A stretch of 64,000 bases of DNA from NCBI RefSeq assembly GCF_000381745.1, contig NZ_KB906979.1, positions 1-64,000 on the forward strand, in the 5' to 3' direction. Position 1 is the stretch's first letter, and the number at the start of each line of letters is the position of its first letter. The notes under the pieces were generated by a model. The model ran no database searches, was not told the DNA's origin, and saw nothing but the letters and a program-made list of their open reading frames with translations. This DNA comes from Psychromonas ossibalaenae ATCC BAA-1528 (GTDB lineage Bacteria; Pseudomonadota; Gammaproteobacteria; Enterobacterales; Psychromonadaceae). Positions 46,363-56,764 of this stretch are shown here, piece after piece. The position numbers and the translations under genes were made by a program.

Positions 46363-47511
46363 TCAGCTGCTCAGTGATGAAACTCTTTTACGAAGACGTG
46401 AAGCAGAATCCACTGCGTTAGCTTGACAGACGAATAAACCGATCTGTTCATAACCGCCCATCTTCTGGGTCTGTGCAAGAAACTCAAAATATAATCCGCA
46501 GCCTGGGCCGTTGTTGACTATCATATTGTAAGCTGGCGGGATGTCCATATCTTCCATCAGTCCGATAATTGTCTGTATGGACTCTTGCACAGCAAGGGTC
46601 ACCTGTTGTTTTTCTACCGAACTTAACTGATGTAAATAACGTTTACTGCTGTCTTTTACCATCAGCATCATATCCAGAGGACGTTTCATAAAATAGGGCA
46701 CAATGAGTATTACTTCTCCGTAATCTTTGACAATTAAATTAGCTGGATTTTCGTCCTGCATAAACTGACTGAAACTCTTTTCGTGGCGTTTACGAAATCG
46801 TAGATTATTAAAAAAACGCTGCGGTAAAATATTGCTGTATGCGATCTGCTGATGCCCGTGGGTTAATGACGCACCAGCAGCTGCCCCGTAGTTTTTTATG
46901 ATTGACACATAACCACTTACCATTTGTTGTTCCATTTTTGTGATAGAGCGGGACATAAAACTGGTTGTCTGGCAGAGTAATATTTTTTCTAATGCCGCCA
47001 GCTGTTCAAAGCTGATTAACGCATCAGTAAAGGGCAGGTTATGCCAGTCTTTATCGTGAATAGATGAGGTCCATTGTAAGAGGTGAAATCCATATGAAGC
47101 ACGTCCTTTATGCTCTAAGTCCTGATGTAAAAAATAATCAGCTTCTTCTTGAGGCAATTCTTCGATCGGATGAAAAATGGGATAAATATTTTTATTAATA
47201 AAAGTAAAACCTTCACTCTGCTCAGCAAGATCCAGGATCTCTGAGCTTTGACCATTGCAGATGGGACAATTCTCGAACTCTTGATGCTGGGGCGGTTTGT
47301 CAACTGTAGTATGAATTCGTTTAGCGCGGGAGGAGTTATAAACCACCAGGTTACCATTACGCGGATCAATCTGGCAGATGCCGTCGGGTGAATATTTACT
47401 GAGCAGTTCATCATTATTTATATTGTTTAATATTTCGGCAAAGTCCAGCTCGCCCATGTCACAGCTGAGCATCATTTTTTTTGCATCTTCAAGCTTGAGC
47501 TGCTGTTTCAT
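46363..47511 (-). CDS. GalT-like nucleotidyltransferase of the HIT superfamily
   Basis: A 382-residue protein with the GalT architecture. Zinc-site cysteines C82 and C85 (CPIC) and the nucleophile motif H218-G-H220-Q-Q222 (SLTHGHQQI) are present; a second HIT half ends LYFEFLAQTQKMGGYEQ. Galactose-1-phosphate uridylyltransferases use the second His of HPH as nucleophile; here it is HGH, as in ADP-glucose phosphorylase and related proteins. It is not in a gal operon. ATG 47511 has GGGAAG upstream; the frame runs open to 47634. It probably transfers a nucleotide to a sugar phosphate. Confidence 0.68.
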   Translation of the reverse strand: MKQQLKLEDAKKMMLSCDMGELDFAEILNNINNDELLSKYSPDGICQIDPRNGNLVVYNSSRAKRIHTTVDKPPQHQEFENCPICNGQSSEILDLAEQSEGFTFINKNIYPIFHPIEELPQEEADYFLHQDLEHKGRASYGFHLLQWTSSIHDKDWHNLPFTDALISFEQLAALEKILLCQTTSFMSRSITKMEQQMVSGYVSIIKNYGAAAGASLTHGHQQIAYSNILPQRFFNNLRFRKRHEKSFSQFMQDENPANLIVKDYGEVILIVPYFMKRPLDMMLMVKDSSKRYLHQLSSVEKQQVTLAVQESIQTIIGLMEDMDIPPAYNMIVNNGPGCGLYFEFLAQTQKMGGYEQIGLFVCQANAVDSASRLRKRVSSLSS

Positions 47512-47814
47512 AGATATCTTCCCTGGCTTCTTATATTTATCTTGAGTATAGATAAAAAATGCAACCGACTTGACCAGATGTACAGCAAAATGAAGATACC
47601 CGCTCCGAGCCCCGCTTACTTGCAGTATTTTCAATGCTTCAAGTCAGTAACCATCAGCATTTAACTTTAAAGGCATTAAAATGTTATATATACATCAATT
47701 TTTTAAATATATTGAAGTCGGCTTAGCAAAAGTTTCAATTAGTTATAAGCTCTTTAATAGAGTGGCTGGTTAGTTCAGTCGTCTTGGTCTTACATACATA
47801 CAAAGGATGTAACT

Positions 47815-49695
47815 ATGAAAGTGTCCGTCAAAGTTGTTTTAATATCTTCCTTAGTGCTGGTTTTAGCGATTAGTTCGTTGTCGTTATTTCAGTATCGGGA
47901 AATAAAAAGCACCCTACAAAATCAGTCAAGTGCATCGATAGAGGAATCTAGTGACGCTTTGGCGCAGCAGATAACCTACTGGCTGAGTGGTAAGTTAGAA
48001 ATCATAGATCTGATGGCGCAGGTGATTGACTCCGATTTTACTGCTGACAACATACAGAAAACCTTCGACAGCCCGCTGCTTAAACATAACTTTTTGCTTA
48101 TTTTCGGCGGACTGCACACTGACGGAATACGTATTACTAATGATCCGAGCTGGCAGCCTGAAGGCTGGGATGCAAGAAAGCGCCCCTGGTACGATGTTGC
48201 TAGAAATGCCAACCAGGCAATGATCACTGAACCCTATGCTGATGCAGTATCAAAGGAGATTATGATCTCTGTAGTGGCTAACTTTACCGATAAAGGCAGT
48301 TTCAAGGGGGCTTTTGGCGGCGATCTTAGTTTAAAAACTGTATCTGATGCACTTAATACTCTGAGTTTTAATGATGCGGGTTATGCCTTCTTATTAACCA
48401 AGAGCGGTAATATTATTAGTCACCCCCACAGTGAAAATAATGGTAAAGATTATTCGTTGTTATTTGACGGGCAGTCAGTTGCTTTAGACAAGAAAGTTAA
48501 GGAAATTGAAGTTGACGGTCAGTCTATGTGGGTAAGTTTTACCCCGCTTAAAGGACTTCGAGGCATGGACTGGTATATTGGTGTTGTGGTTGATGCCGAT
48601 ATTGTGATGGCAGAGGCAGATGCAATGGGCTGGCGCTCATTTATAGGTGTACTAATCAGTGTTGCTATCGGTTTCTTTGTTCTTGGTACCCTGATGCAGA
48701 CTATTTTAAAACCTATTACTCTGTTAAGTGACTCATTAGTTGAGATTAACAGCGGTAACGGTGACTTAACCAAACGCCTGCCGATCATATCTAAGGATGA
48801 ATTTGGAGATGTGGCAATTCAATTTAATATATTTGTTGGCAATCTTCAGGGCATTGTTTCCAAAGTTAAAAATCTTGCTTCACAAATTGGCGGCAGTACG
48901 GTTCAAGTAAGTGATGAGTCGGAAAAAGCTTCCCATGAACTGCAGCAGCAGTTAAGTGAGCTGGATCAGCTCGCCACGGCTATGAATGAGATGGCGTCAA
49001 GTGCAGTTGAGGTAGCTAAAAACGCTCAGGTAGCTGCTGAGGCTGCCGGCACCGCCGATGTCGAAACTGGTAACGGGGTAATGGTTGTTTCCGCGGCGAC
49101 AGACTCAATGAACCAGCTGGCTGCTCAGATGGAAGGGGCAGTTGATTCGGTTGTTGAACTTGCAAATTTCAGCAATAATATTGAATCAATATTATCTGTT
49201 ATTACAAGTATTGCTGATCAGACCAACCTGCTGGCGTTAAATGCCGCCATTGAAGCAGCTAGGGCCGGTGAGTCTGGCCGAGGGTTTGCGGTTGTTGCAG
49301 ATGAAGTTCGTTCATTAGCTTCACGTACACAGGAATCGACCAGCGAAATTAGATCCATGATTGAGCAGCTGCAGACCGGGGTACGTAAGTCGGAAGAAAT
49401 TATTAAACAAAGCCGCGAAGCTGCCATAAACACGGCGGAAGAGGCTGGTAAAGCAAATGATATGCTGTCAACAATTCAGTCTGCGATTGTGCAGATCAAT
49501 GATATGAATCTACAGATAGCCGCCGCTGCCGAGGAACAGTCTGCAACTTCTGAAGAGATTAATCGTAATACGACGAATATCAGGGATATCACTCAAGATG
49601 TTACCAATGGAGCACATGAGCAGGTAAAACATGCTGAACTGATGCGCGAACAGGTTGGAGAACAGGATGATCAGTTAAATAACTTTAAGGTTTAA
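47815..49695 (+). CDS. methyl-accepting chemotaxis protein with dCache domain
   Basis: A 626-residue chemoreceptor: N-terminal helix ([18 protein letters not shown]), periplasmic dCache_1 domain (35-270), second helix (about 280-300), HAMP, and a signalling domain with the hairpin tip [20 protein letters not shown]. The Cache domain keeps R and WY in RKRPWYDVA, then Y and D in EPYADA and D in GGDLSL, which fits the dCache_1AA amino-acid pattern of PctA-type receptors. It probably senses amino acids. A strong terminator follows. Confidence 0.88.
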   Translation: MKVSVKVVLISSLVLVLAISSLSLFQYREIKSTLQNQSSASIEESSDALAQQITYWLSGKLEIIDLMAQVIDSDFTADNIQKTFDSPLLKHNFLLIFGGLHTDGIRITNDPSWQPEGWDARKRPWYDVARNANQAMITEPYADAVSKEIMISVVANFTDKGSFKGAFGGDLSLKTVSDALNTLSFNDAGYAFLLTKSGNIISHPHSENNGKDYSLLFDGQSVALDKKVKEIEVDGQSMWVSFTPLKGLRGMDWYIGVVVDADIVMAEADAMGWRSFIGVLISVAIGFFVLGTLMQTILKPITLLSDSLVEINSGNGDLTKRLPIISKDEFGDVAIQFNIFVGNLQGIVSKVKNLASQIGGSTVQVSDESEKASHELQQQLSELDQLATAMNEMASSAVEVAKNAQVAAEAAGTADVETGNGVMVVSAATDSMNQLAAQMEGAVDSVVELANFSNNIESILSVITSIADQTNLLALNAAIEAARAGESGRGFAVVADEVRSLASRTQESTSEIRSMIEQLQTGVRKSEEIIKQSREAAINTAEEAGKANDMLSTIQSAIVQINDMNLQIAAAAEEQSATSEEINRNTTNIRDITQDVTNGAHEQVKHAELMREQVGEQDDQLNNFKV

Positions 49696-49718
49696 ACTGT
49701 CTATTAAAAAGTAGAATA

Positions 49719-49755
49719 AAAAGCCCGCGTGAATATTTCACGGCGGGTTTTTTTT
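49719..49755. terminator. terminator between chemoreceptor and EamA gene
   Basis: CCCGC-GTGAA pairs with TTCAC-GGCGGG around ATA-type loop, one base bulged, then eight T. It ends the rightward chemoreceptor transcript and can serve the convergent EamA gene. Confidence 0.82.
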
Positions 49756-50665
49756 ATAGTTTACTGTTAACAGGTTTAAGGTCAGGAGCTGCAGGCGGCT
49801 TTTTATCCGTGAGTTTAATTTGCGCCAGCATTACCCCGGAAATAACCATAATGCCGCCGAGCAGGTGGTATGACTGCAGCTTTTCATCTAGAAACAGTGC
49901 CGCTAATGAGGCTGCGACAACTGGCAGCAGGTTCATAAACATAGCACTAGATTCTGCCCCGATTAAATCAATCGCTTTGACCCACATCCATGGGGCAATA
50001 ATCGAAGCACCGACAGCTGCATAAGCGATTAACGGCAGTGATTCAGTTGTTGGTAAAAGAGACTGGCTGGTCAGCCATAACGGGCAGAGCATAACTACTG
50101 AAAACAATCCCTGCATATAAATAAGCTGCCAGCTGCTCAGCGGCATTTTCCAGCGCTTAAGCAGCACGCAGTATGTGGCGTAAACAGTCGCAGCAATGAC
50201 CATCAGGCCGTCACCCTGGGTAACAGGCTGGTCTAACATAAATAACAGATCGCCGCTGCCGAGCATATAAGCTAAGCCGGTAATTGAAATAACTGCGCCG
50301 ATAATGCTTAGTGTTGAAAGACGCTTACCCAGCAGCGGCACTGCGATAAAAATACTCAGCAGCGGTACCAGTGCTGTAATCAGCGACATATTAGTTGCAG
50401 TCGTAGTTAAACCCGCGTAATAACCTAATGACTGATTTAATACCATGCCCAGCAGCCCTAAGAATGCCAGCTTAGCGAGATATGGGCGGATAGTTTTACG
50501 TGCTTTAATAACCGCAGGTAAACAAAACGGTGTTAAAATCAGCATAGCAAAAAACCACCTGAAAAAGCTCATGGCGCTGGGCTCTATCAGCGAAACCGAG
50601 CTGACATTGACGATTGAGTTGCCGCCCCAGATGATAACGGTGAAAAGCGGAAATAGGTAATTCAT
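49754..50665 (-). CDS. EamA-family (DMT) transporter
   Basis: A 303-residue, 10-helix protein with two EamA repeats. The first begins MNYLFPLFTVIIWGGNSIVN; the second carries YATYCVLLKRW and AIDLIGAESSAMFMNLLPV. DMT members of this type export amino acids or other metabolites. ATG 50665 is used, because the extension to 50821 is not membrane-like and overlaps the divergent AraC gene. The AraC gene at 50764 is its likely regulator. Confidence 0.87.
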   Translation of the reverse strand: MNYLFPLFTVIIWGGNSIVNVSSVSLIEPSAMSFFRWFFAMLILTPFCLPAVIKARKTIRPYLAKLAFLGLLGMVLNQSLGYYAGLTTTATNMSLITALVPLLSIFIAVPLLGKRLSTLSIIGAVISITGLAYMLGSGDLLFMLDQPVTQGDGLMVIAATVYATYCVLLKRWKMPLSSWQLIYMQGLFSVVMLCPLWLTSQSLLPTTESLPLIAYAAVGASIIAPWMWVKAIDLIGAESSAMFMNLLPVVAASLAALFLDEKLQSYHLLGGIMVISGVMLAQIKLTDKKPPAAPDLKPVNSKL

Positions 50666-50763
50666 GGACTTAGTGTCTGTTAATAAAAGATGCAAACAGT
50701 GTGGCAGGTCTGTATGGTTATATATATCTCTGATCAGACAGTAAGCCTCATTAGGAAGACAAC

Positions 50764-51552
50764 ATGTTAAGTGTCCGTAATATTCAGCCGGCTCTGCAGC
50801 TAAAAGACCTACCGGCCGCACAGTTTCTTCTTTTTGATGCTTTCCGTTCCAATACCGAAACGCGCCCGCATTTGCATCCCTGGGGACAGCTTCAGATAGT
50901 CAGCGGCGGCTTATTGGAGTTACAGGCGCAGGGAAAACGTTTTTTATCTCCGCCCAATCTGGCCATCTGGGTACCTGCCGGCATTGTGCATCAGAGTTAT
51001 AACCGCAAACCCATTGATTATTGTTCGGTTAATATAGTGCCTGAACTGGCCGGAGACTTGCCTGGTCATGTATGTTTATTAGCGGTAACAGCGATTATCG
51101 ATGCAGTAATTTCCGATCTGCGCAATAGAGATGTTCGTACTGCGCAAAGTCAGGCAGATAAACGTTTGTTTAAAGTACTGCTGGATCAGTTAGCCATAAC
51201 AGATCAGATTGAACACTTCTTACCGGTTAGTAAACATAAATTACTGGCACCAGTATTAACGGCACTTGAGCTGGATCCTGCCGATGATACACCGCTGTTT
51301 GTCTGGGCTAAACGCGTACATAGTACTGAAAGAACGCTGGCGCGTCATTGTCAGAATGAGCTGGGCATGAACTTTACCGAGTGGCGTTTAAGAATGCGTT
51401 ATATTTATTCTCTGGAGCTGCTTAGAAGCGGCAGATCCGTAAAAGATATTGCTTTTACGCTTGGTTATAATCAGGCCAGCCCGTTTATCACTATGTTTAA
51501 AAAATATGCTGAATGCACACCGGAGCAGTATAAACTCAAGCATGCAATATAA
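50764..51552 (+). CDS. AraC-family transcriptional regulator
   Basis: A 262-residue regulator with an N-terminal cupin (HLHPWGQLQIVSGGLLELQA, residues 36-110) and a C-terminal AraC DNA-binding domain with two helix-turn-helices (VHSTERTLARHCQNELGM, then SVKDIAFTLGYNQASPFITM, FKKYAECTPEQY). It belongs to the YdhB/YqhC-like cupin-AraC type often beside EamA or MFS exporters. GGAAGACAAC precedes the ATG. It is divergent from the EamA gene by 98 bp. Confidence 0.87.
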   Translation: MLSVRNIQPALQLKDLPAAQFLLFDAFRSNTETRPHLHPWGQLQIVSGGLLELQAQGKRFLSPPNLAIWVPAGIVHQSYNRKPIDYCSVNIVPELAGDLPGHVCLLAVTAIIDAVISDLRNRDVRTAQSQADKRLFKVLLDQLAITDQIEHFLPVSKHKLLAPVLTALELDPADDTPLFVWAKRVHSTERTLARHCQNELGMNFTEWRLRMRYIYSLELLRSGRSVKDIAFTLGYNQASPFITMFKKYAECTPEQYKLKHAI

Positions 51553-51687
51553 GTAAACCGCTTAGAGAAGGCTGCTTGTTATTGATCCGGCAGATATTAA
51601 ATCCCATATCTTCTATTAATGCATTCATCTGCCAAGTATAGCCTCTTTAAAGATTTAATTACAAAAAGTGACAAAGATAATAGTTTT

Positions 51688-54081
51688 TTAACCCTGCTCC
51701 AATTGAGATTTTCCCTCTATAACACTTTGCCATGTTAACGGCTGAGTAAAATAGAAGCCTTGAACTATGTCACAGCCAAGATTTCTAACATGTTTAAACT
51801 CATCCTGAGTTTCAATGCCTTCCACAATAACCTCTAACTGATAAACTTTGGCAAGCTCAAAGATAATATCCAGGGTAGGTTTTTTACCTGCGGGGGTCTG
51901 ATTAAGTGTTTTAATAAATGACCGGTCAATCTTAAGTGTATCCAGCGGATAGTTATTTAACTGATTAAATGAAGTATAACCTGTGCCGAAATCATCGAGC
52001 GCAATTTTTAAACCTAGAGATTTCAGCTTCGTCAGGCTGGCTATCGCTTTATTGTCATCGGGCATCAGGCATGTTTCGGTTATTTCAAGTTCGAGTTGTT
52101 CCGGGTTAATATTGTGCTGCTCAATCAACATCTGCAGATGTGTGTACAGGAGATCATTTTTTAAGGATCTTGAAGAGATATTAAGTGATATAAAACCAGA
52201 AAATTGATTTGTAAAGGTCATCTCTGCCAGTTTGATTACTGCATGTTCCGCAACCCAGAGATCAATTTTTATTATCAGATCAGTTTTTTCAGTAATAGGG
52301 ATAAAAATATCCGGGCCGATATTCATTCGACTTAAACCGGGGCACCTTAATAATAATTCATAACCCTGTAGTTTAAGGTTTGCCGCTGAGTAGGCGGGCA
52401 TAAAGACAAAAAATAATTCATTATTGGCCAGCGCATCAATTATCTCTTTTTCAATTTTTTTATCATGCTCAATTACCGCTTCAATATCGGACGAATAAAC
52501 TTTATAGGTATTTTTACCGTCTCTTTTCGCCATATACATTGCCGAGTCGGCCTGATTGAGTAGCGCTTCTCCCGAGTCCTTATTAGTATTAGAGTAAGCT
52601 ATACCGATACTGGCATGAACATCAAACACGTTATTATCAATAACAAAACCATTGTTGAATAAAGCGCAAACTCTTTTGGCAATATTCTCAATGACATCTA
52701 GCGACGGCAAACCGTTGATAAGGATCACAAACTCATCTCCGCCGAGTCTGGCTATGCTGTTAATTGTGTCACTAGTAATAAATTTATCTTCACTTCTTAC
52801 CGTTTTCTTTAATCTCTGACTAAATGCGATTAACAGCTGATCGCCGGCATCATGGCCGAAAGTATCATTAACATGTTTAAAATTATCTAAATCAATAAAA
52901 AATAGAGCAAGGTAGCTTTTATTGTCAGCAGGACGGTTGTTAACTAATGATAATTTCTTATTAAAACTGCCGCGGTTAGACAGTCCGGTCAATGCATCAT
53001 TACTGGCAAGATTGTTGATTTTATCAATGAATGAAATATAACTTTCATTCAGATCAGCAACTTCATCTTTTGTTGTTAAAGGCTGGAGCTTCATATCACC
53101 GGATAATTCAACCTGCTTAATACTTTTAGCAAGATTAGTGATTGGTAGTATTATTTGTTTGTCAATCATCATCAGAAGAATCAAGGAGCAGGCTACAATA
53201 AGTATTATATTAAGAAGTGATAGCTTTAAAATGATCCCCCATAAAATATCGTCAAAGTAGCGTTCGTCGAGAATAAATCTAATATCAAACAGTTCAGTTT
53301 CGAAGGTGCTTTCATAAAGACCGTTATTATTTATTAACGGAGTACCGGAAACAGAAATGTTATTCGCGATACTGTTTTTGTCGTTAAATGTGAAGCTCAT
53401 ATAACCTTGATGTTCACTGATAATACGTTGTATCTCTTCTTTTACAAAGTCTACATTTATTTCACTTTGTATGAGGTAAAGCTCATCATTTTTGTTATAT
53501 GTAGGTTTAGAAGTGAGATAAAAGGGCGAGAATATTTCAATAATATTCATGGATGAAAACTTCTGTTCACTGTCTGTTTCAATAAAGTAATAATATTGGA
53601 ATAATTTATCACCTTCGGGTTCCGTAAGTACCGCTTTATCAATTAATTTTTCTGTTTGTTTTTTTAATTCGGCCTGTGCAAAAGGATCGCTGGTATTAAC
53701 ATAAAATAAAACCTCTTTATCAAATCCAAAAATAGTAAAATCATTAACTATATTGGTGGTGTTATTTGACTCATTCTGTTTATCAACAAAACGTTTAAGA
53801 AGCTGGGTGATATAAGGCGCAGCCATCTCTTTTCCCTGTTTAATGACTTCAAAAATATGAAATGCTTCTTTGCTGTCAATTTTCTGCCTGATAAAACTTT
53901 TTGTGTAGGCTAGGTGATATTTACTCATTAACTTCAGATTCTGCAGGCGGTCATTAAGGGATATTAATTTGTTGGCGATAATCTGATCTTTGTAGACATT
54001 ATAGTAAACAGCCGTGCTCATAGTAAAAACTAAGGCAATAACCGGTATTAGAATATAACGTATTTTTTTTCTCAGCTGCAT
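51688..54081 (-). CDS. mbaA: MbaA-like sensor with GGDEF and EAL domains
   Basis: A 797-residue inner-membrane protein: helix 1 (YILIPVIALVFTMSTAVYY), periplasmic region to about 285, helix 2 (LSLLNIILIVACSLILLMM), HAMP, GGDEF (355-520; intact RLGGDEFVIL) and EAL (530-780; E-L-L for EAL, with DDFGTGYTSF and IVEGIET). In V. cholerae MbaA works with periplasmic NspS to read norspermidine and spermidine and set c-di-GMP and biofilm. It follows nspS by 7 bases (GTG 54087 is an alternative start). Both activities may be possible. Confidence 0.85.
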   Translation of the reverse strand: MQLRKKIRYILIPVIALVFTMSTAVYYNVYKDQIIANKLISLNDRLQNLKLMSKYHLAYTKSFIRQKIDSKEAFHIFEVIKQGKEMAAPYITQLLKRFVDKQNESNNTTNIVNDFTIFGFDKEVLFYVNTSDPFAQAELKKQTEKLIDKAVLTEPEGDKLFQYYYFIETDSEQKFSSMNIIEIFSPFYLTSKPTYNKNDELYLIQSEINVDFVKEEIQRIISEHQGYMSFTFNDKNSIANNISVSGTPLINNNGLYESTFETELFDIRFILDERYFDDILWGIILKLSLLNIILIVACSLILLMMIDKQIILPITNLAKSIKQVELSGDMKLQPLTTKDEVADLNESYISFIDKINNLASNDALTGLSNRGSFNKKLSLVNNRPADNKSYLALFFIDLDNFKHVNDTFGHDAGDQLLIAFSQRLKKTVRSEDKFITSDTINSIARLGGDEFVILINGLPSLDVIENIAKRVCALFNNGFVIDNNVFDVHASIGIAYSNTNKDSGEALLNQADSAMYMAKRDGKNTYKVYSSDIEAVIEHDKKIEKEIIDALANNELFFVFMPAYSAANLKLQGYELLLRCPGLSRMNIGPDIFIPITEKTDLIIKIDLWVAEHAVIKLAEMTFTNQFSGFISLNISSRSLKNDLLYTHLQMLIEQHNINPEQLELEITETCLMPDDNKAIASLTKLKSLGLKIALDDFGTGYTSFNQLNNYPLDTLKIDRSFIKTLNQTPAGKKPTLDIIFELAKVYQLEVIVEGIETQDEFKHVRNLGCDIVQGFYFTQPLTWQSVIEGKSQLEQG

Positions 54082-54088
54082 AAACACT

Positions 54089-55120
54089 TCACTCCTTGGT
54101 ACTGAGCATAGACACGATTCTATTACGAAGAATAATTTGTTCTTTGCTCAGTAATCGATAGTGATAACTGCGTTTAAGTACACTTTCATTCGGGGATATT
54201 TCAGTGTCATTTTTATATTCTTCACTGGCTTTTGTCAGTGCGCTTTGATTGGTGGTGGAAAACCACATCTCCTGCGCATTCATATAAGCAATATCCGGAT
54301 CATTAATAAATTCAAGAAATGCCTTTGTTCCCTGCAGAACAGGTTTATTGGCCGGGGCTACAAAACAGTCTACAAAAAACAGCGTCCCTTCCTTCGGCAC
54401 TATATACTGCCAGTCCGACTGTCCTGTAAAGTCTTTGAGGTTCTGTAAGTCACCGGCATAGATAGCCGCCATAGTGACTTTGGAGCTGCTGCCGTGTTCT
54501 GTGACATAAGCAACCGGGTGGCCGTATGTGAGTAGATATTGTGACTGACGGCTCAATAGAGCATAAGCATTTTTTAGTTCTTGTTTATCACTGCTGAATG
54601 GATCCAGGCCTTTGGCAAGCAGAGCAATGGCAACGGTATCTATATCGTTATGGAGCATCATTGCAGTACCTCTATGCTCCGGCGGGGGCAGCAGAAGATC
54701 ATTCCAGGAATCGATTTTTTTTGCTGATATAGAGGTTCGATAGGCGATGCCCATTGTGCCTTTTGCAAAGGGTACTGCGCTGCGGCCGCATGATGCCAGT
54801 GATTCCTTCGAATTATGCTCTAGATTTTTTAAAGTTAAGGAGTATAACGGTGCGAACAGTCCAAGCTTTGTATAAGTGAGGGTATTGGCGTTATCGACAA
54901 CAATCAGGTCATATTTCCCGGCCTGTTCATTAACTAGAATGGCATCTCGAGCAACTTCGTCATCATATAGATACTGTTTGACTGTATGTCCGGTACGCTC
55001 ATTGAAAATACGCAGTACCTGATCGGAAATATAATGATCCCATATATAAATTTTGACTTCCTGAGCAGATAAGGGTGAAACTGAAACAGCAGATAATAAT
55101 GCCAGCAGTATATATTTCAT
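54089..55120 (-). CDS. nspS: NspS-like periplasmic polyamine sensor
   Basis: A 343-residue periplasmic binding protein of the PotD/PotF type. It has a signal peptide (MKYILLALLSAVSVSPLSAQ) and begins VKIYIWDHYISDQVLRIF, as polyamine-binding proteins do. It is not beside an ABC transporter; instead it is directly upstream of the GGDEF-EAL membrane protein, as V. cholerae nspS is of mbaA. NspS signals norspermidine to MbaA and does not transport. The ligand here could be norspermidine, spermidine or both. Confidence 0.85.
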   Translation of the reverse strand: MKYILLALLSAVSVSPLSAQEVKIYIWDHYISDQVLRIFNERTGHTVKQYLYDDEVARDAILVNEQAGKYDLIVVDNANTLTYTKLGLFAPLYSLTLKNLEHNSKESLASCGRSAVPFAKGTMGIAYRTSISAKKIDSWNDLLLPPPEHRGTAMMLHNDIDTVAIALLAKGLDPFSSDKQELKNAYALLSRQSQYLLTYGHPVAYVTEHGSSSKVTMAAIYAGDLQNLKDFTGQSDWQYIVPKEGTLFFVDCFVAPANKPVLQGTKAFLEFINDPDIAYMNAQEMWFSTTNQSALTKASEEYKNDTEISPNESVLKRSYHYRLLSKEQIILRNRIVSMLSTKE

Positions 55121-55165
55121 AAAAGCTCCCTGCTTAAATTTTATATCATTATCATCTCTTGACCG

Positions 55166-55402
55166 TCAGCTGGAAGTCGTGAGAGTAATAACTAGATGCA
55201 GTCCATTTGTTAATAATAGCCCTGATTTCACAAGTTTGAACGGTAAAACTTTACCTAACTTCCACTTAATAAGGCTATAGTTAATTAAATCTTTCAATAT
55301 GTTAGCTTTATCTCTATTTTTCTGTTCAGCTGCTGATAACTCGGATAAATAAAGGCAGGTAGCTTTATGATTTGTATCAATGTTAACAACTTCAAAGCGC
55401 AT
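55166..55402 (-). CDS. hypothetical 78-residue protein after the Dcu gene
   Basis: An open frame reading MRFEVVNIDTNHKATCLYLS and on to TLTTSS, 34 bp after the Dcu transporter stop on the same strand (GTG 55414 is an alternative start). No ribosome site stands out. It has no signal peptide and one amphipathic, partly hydrophobic C-terminus. I do not recognise it. It could be real and co-transcribed with the Dcu gene, or chance. Confidence 0.35.
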   Translation of the reverse strand: MRFEVVNIDTNHKATCLYLSELSAAEQKNRDKANILKDLINYSLIKWKLGKVLPFKLVKSGLLLTNGLHLVITLTTSS

Positions 55403-55435
55403 AGACAGGATCACGCTTTGAAGCTGTCTGCTTTA

Positions 55436-56764
55436 TCAGCCGATAACTATCTGGCCGAGAACGTAACCAAGGCAGCAGGCACTGCTTACGCCGATGATAC
55501 CAACTGACATAAATGAGTGGTTGAAGTACCATTTACCTATTTTTGTGGTACCCGAAGAATCGAAGTTCACCGTTGCGATATCTGACGGGTAATTCGGAAT
55601 GAAGAAATAGCCGTAGACCGCCGGCATTAAGCCGATCAGTAAAGCAGGATCTAAACCTAACCCTAATCCGACAGGAAGCATCATACGGGCAGTCGCCGCC
55701 TGAGAGTTAACCACCACGGAAACAACAAAGAGTGCTAGCGCAAAAGTCCATGGGTGGTCTGTCACCATACCGATGATTCCCGATTGGAACTGCGGCATTG
55801 CATACTGGAAATAAGTATCGGACATCCAGGCGATACCGAAAATAGCAATAGCCGCTACCATGCCTGATTTAAAAACAACACCGTTGGGTACGTCACGAGG
55901 ATGGGTATCGGTTGCTAATAAAATGATCCCGCCAAATGCCAGCATCATCATCTGAATAATGACTGACATACTGATCGGCTTGCCGCCATCAACTATGGTT
56001 CTGATTTCCGGAACCATGGCAATAAACACAATAGTGACAATCGCGCTTAAAAATATTAGTACGGAGTTTCGCGCAGAAGTCGGTAGATCTTCATCTAAAG
56101 AGGTGGAAGTGGTATTTAGTATTTTTTCTCGCCAGACAGGATCTTCTAGGCGAGCCTGATAATCAGGATCATCCTGTAATTCTTTTCCGCGTTTTAAACT
56201 GTATAGCGACATTAGCAAGGTACCGAACAGAGTTGCAGGTACGGTAACCATCAGTATTGAAAGCAGTGTGATATCAGCCTGAATATCAACCAGCTGTGCC
56301 AGGTAATAGACAACAGCCGCTGAAATAGGAGAAGCGGTGATGGCAATTTGCGAAGCGACTGACGAAGCTGCCATCGGTCTTTCCGGGCGGATCCCGTTTT
56401 TCAGTGCAACATCACCGATGATCGGCATAATTGAATAGACCGCGTGGCCGGTTCCTAGCAGAAAAGTCATGCTGTATGTTACGAATGGGGCAATTAAAGT
56501 AACACGTTTAGGATTTTTACGCAGTATCCTTTCGGCAACTTGAAGCATGTATTTTAAACCGCCGGCTGCTTCAAGAATTGAAGCACAGGTCACCACGGCT
56601 AAAATAATCAGCATGACAGTTACGGGAGGTGATGTCGGCGGCATTTTGAAGATAAATACTTCAATAACCAGACCTATGCCGGAGATGACCCCTAAACCAA
56701 TTCCGCCATAACGGGAACCGATATAGAGCATTACTAACAGAAATAAAAACTCAAGATACAGCAT
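55436..56764 (-). CDS. Dcu-type anaerobic C4-dicarboxylate transporter
   Basis: A 442-residue, 10 to 12-helix protein like E. coli DcuA/DcuB: GSRYGGIGLGVISGIGLV, LLGTGHAVYSIMPII, GIRPERPMAASSVASQIAI, and YGYFFIPNYPSDIATVNFDSSGT. It exchanges fumarate, malate or aspartate for succinate in anaerobic fumarate respiration. The sequence cannot separate DcuA from DcuB, and no DcuSR genes lie near it. The first TM begins right at the start ATG 56764. Confidence 0.85.
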   Translation of the reverse strand: MLYLEFLFLLVMLYIGSRYGGIGLGVISGIGLVIEVFIFKMPPTSPPVTVMLIILAVVTCASILEAAGGLKYMLQVAERILRKNPKRVTLIAPFVTYSMTFLLGTGHAVYSIMPIIGDVALKNGIRPERPMAASSVASQIAITASPISAAVVYYLAQLVDIQADITLLSILMVTVPATLFGTLLMSLYSLKRGKELQDDPDYQARLEDPVWREKILNTTSTSLDEDLPTSARNSVLIFLSAIVTIVFIAMVPEIRTIVDGGKPISMSVIIQMMMLAFGGIILLATDTHPRDVPNGVVFKSGMVAAIAIFGIAWMSDTYFQYAMPQFQSGIIGMVTDHPWTFALALFVVSVVVNSQAATARMMLPVGLGLGLDPALLIGLMPAVYGYFFIPNYPSDIATVNFDSSGTTKIGKWYFNHSFMSVGIIGVSSACCLGYVLGQIVIG

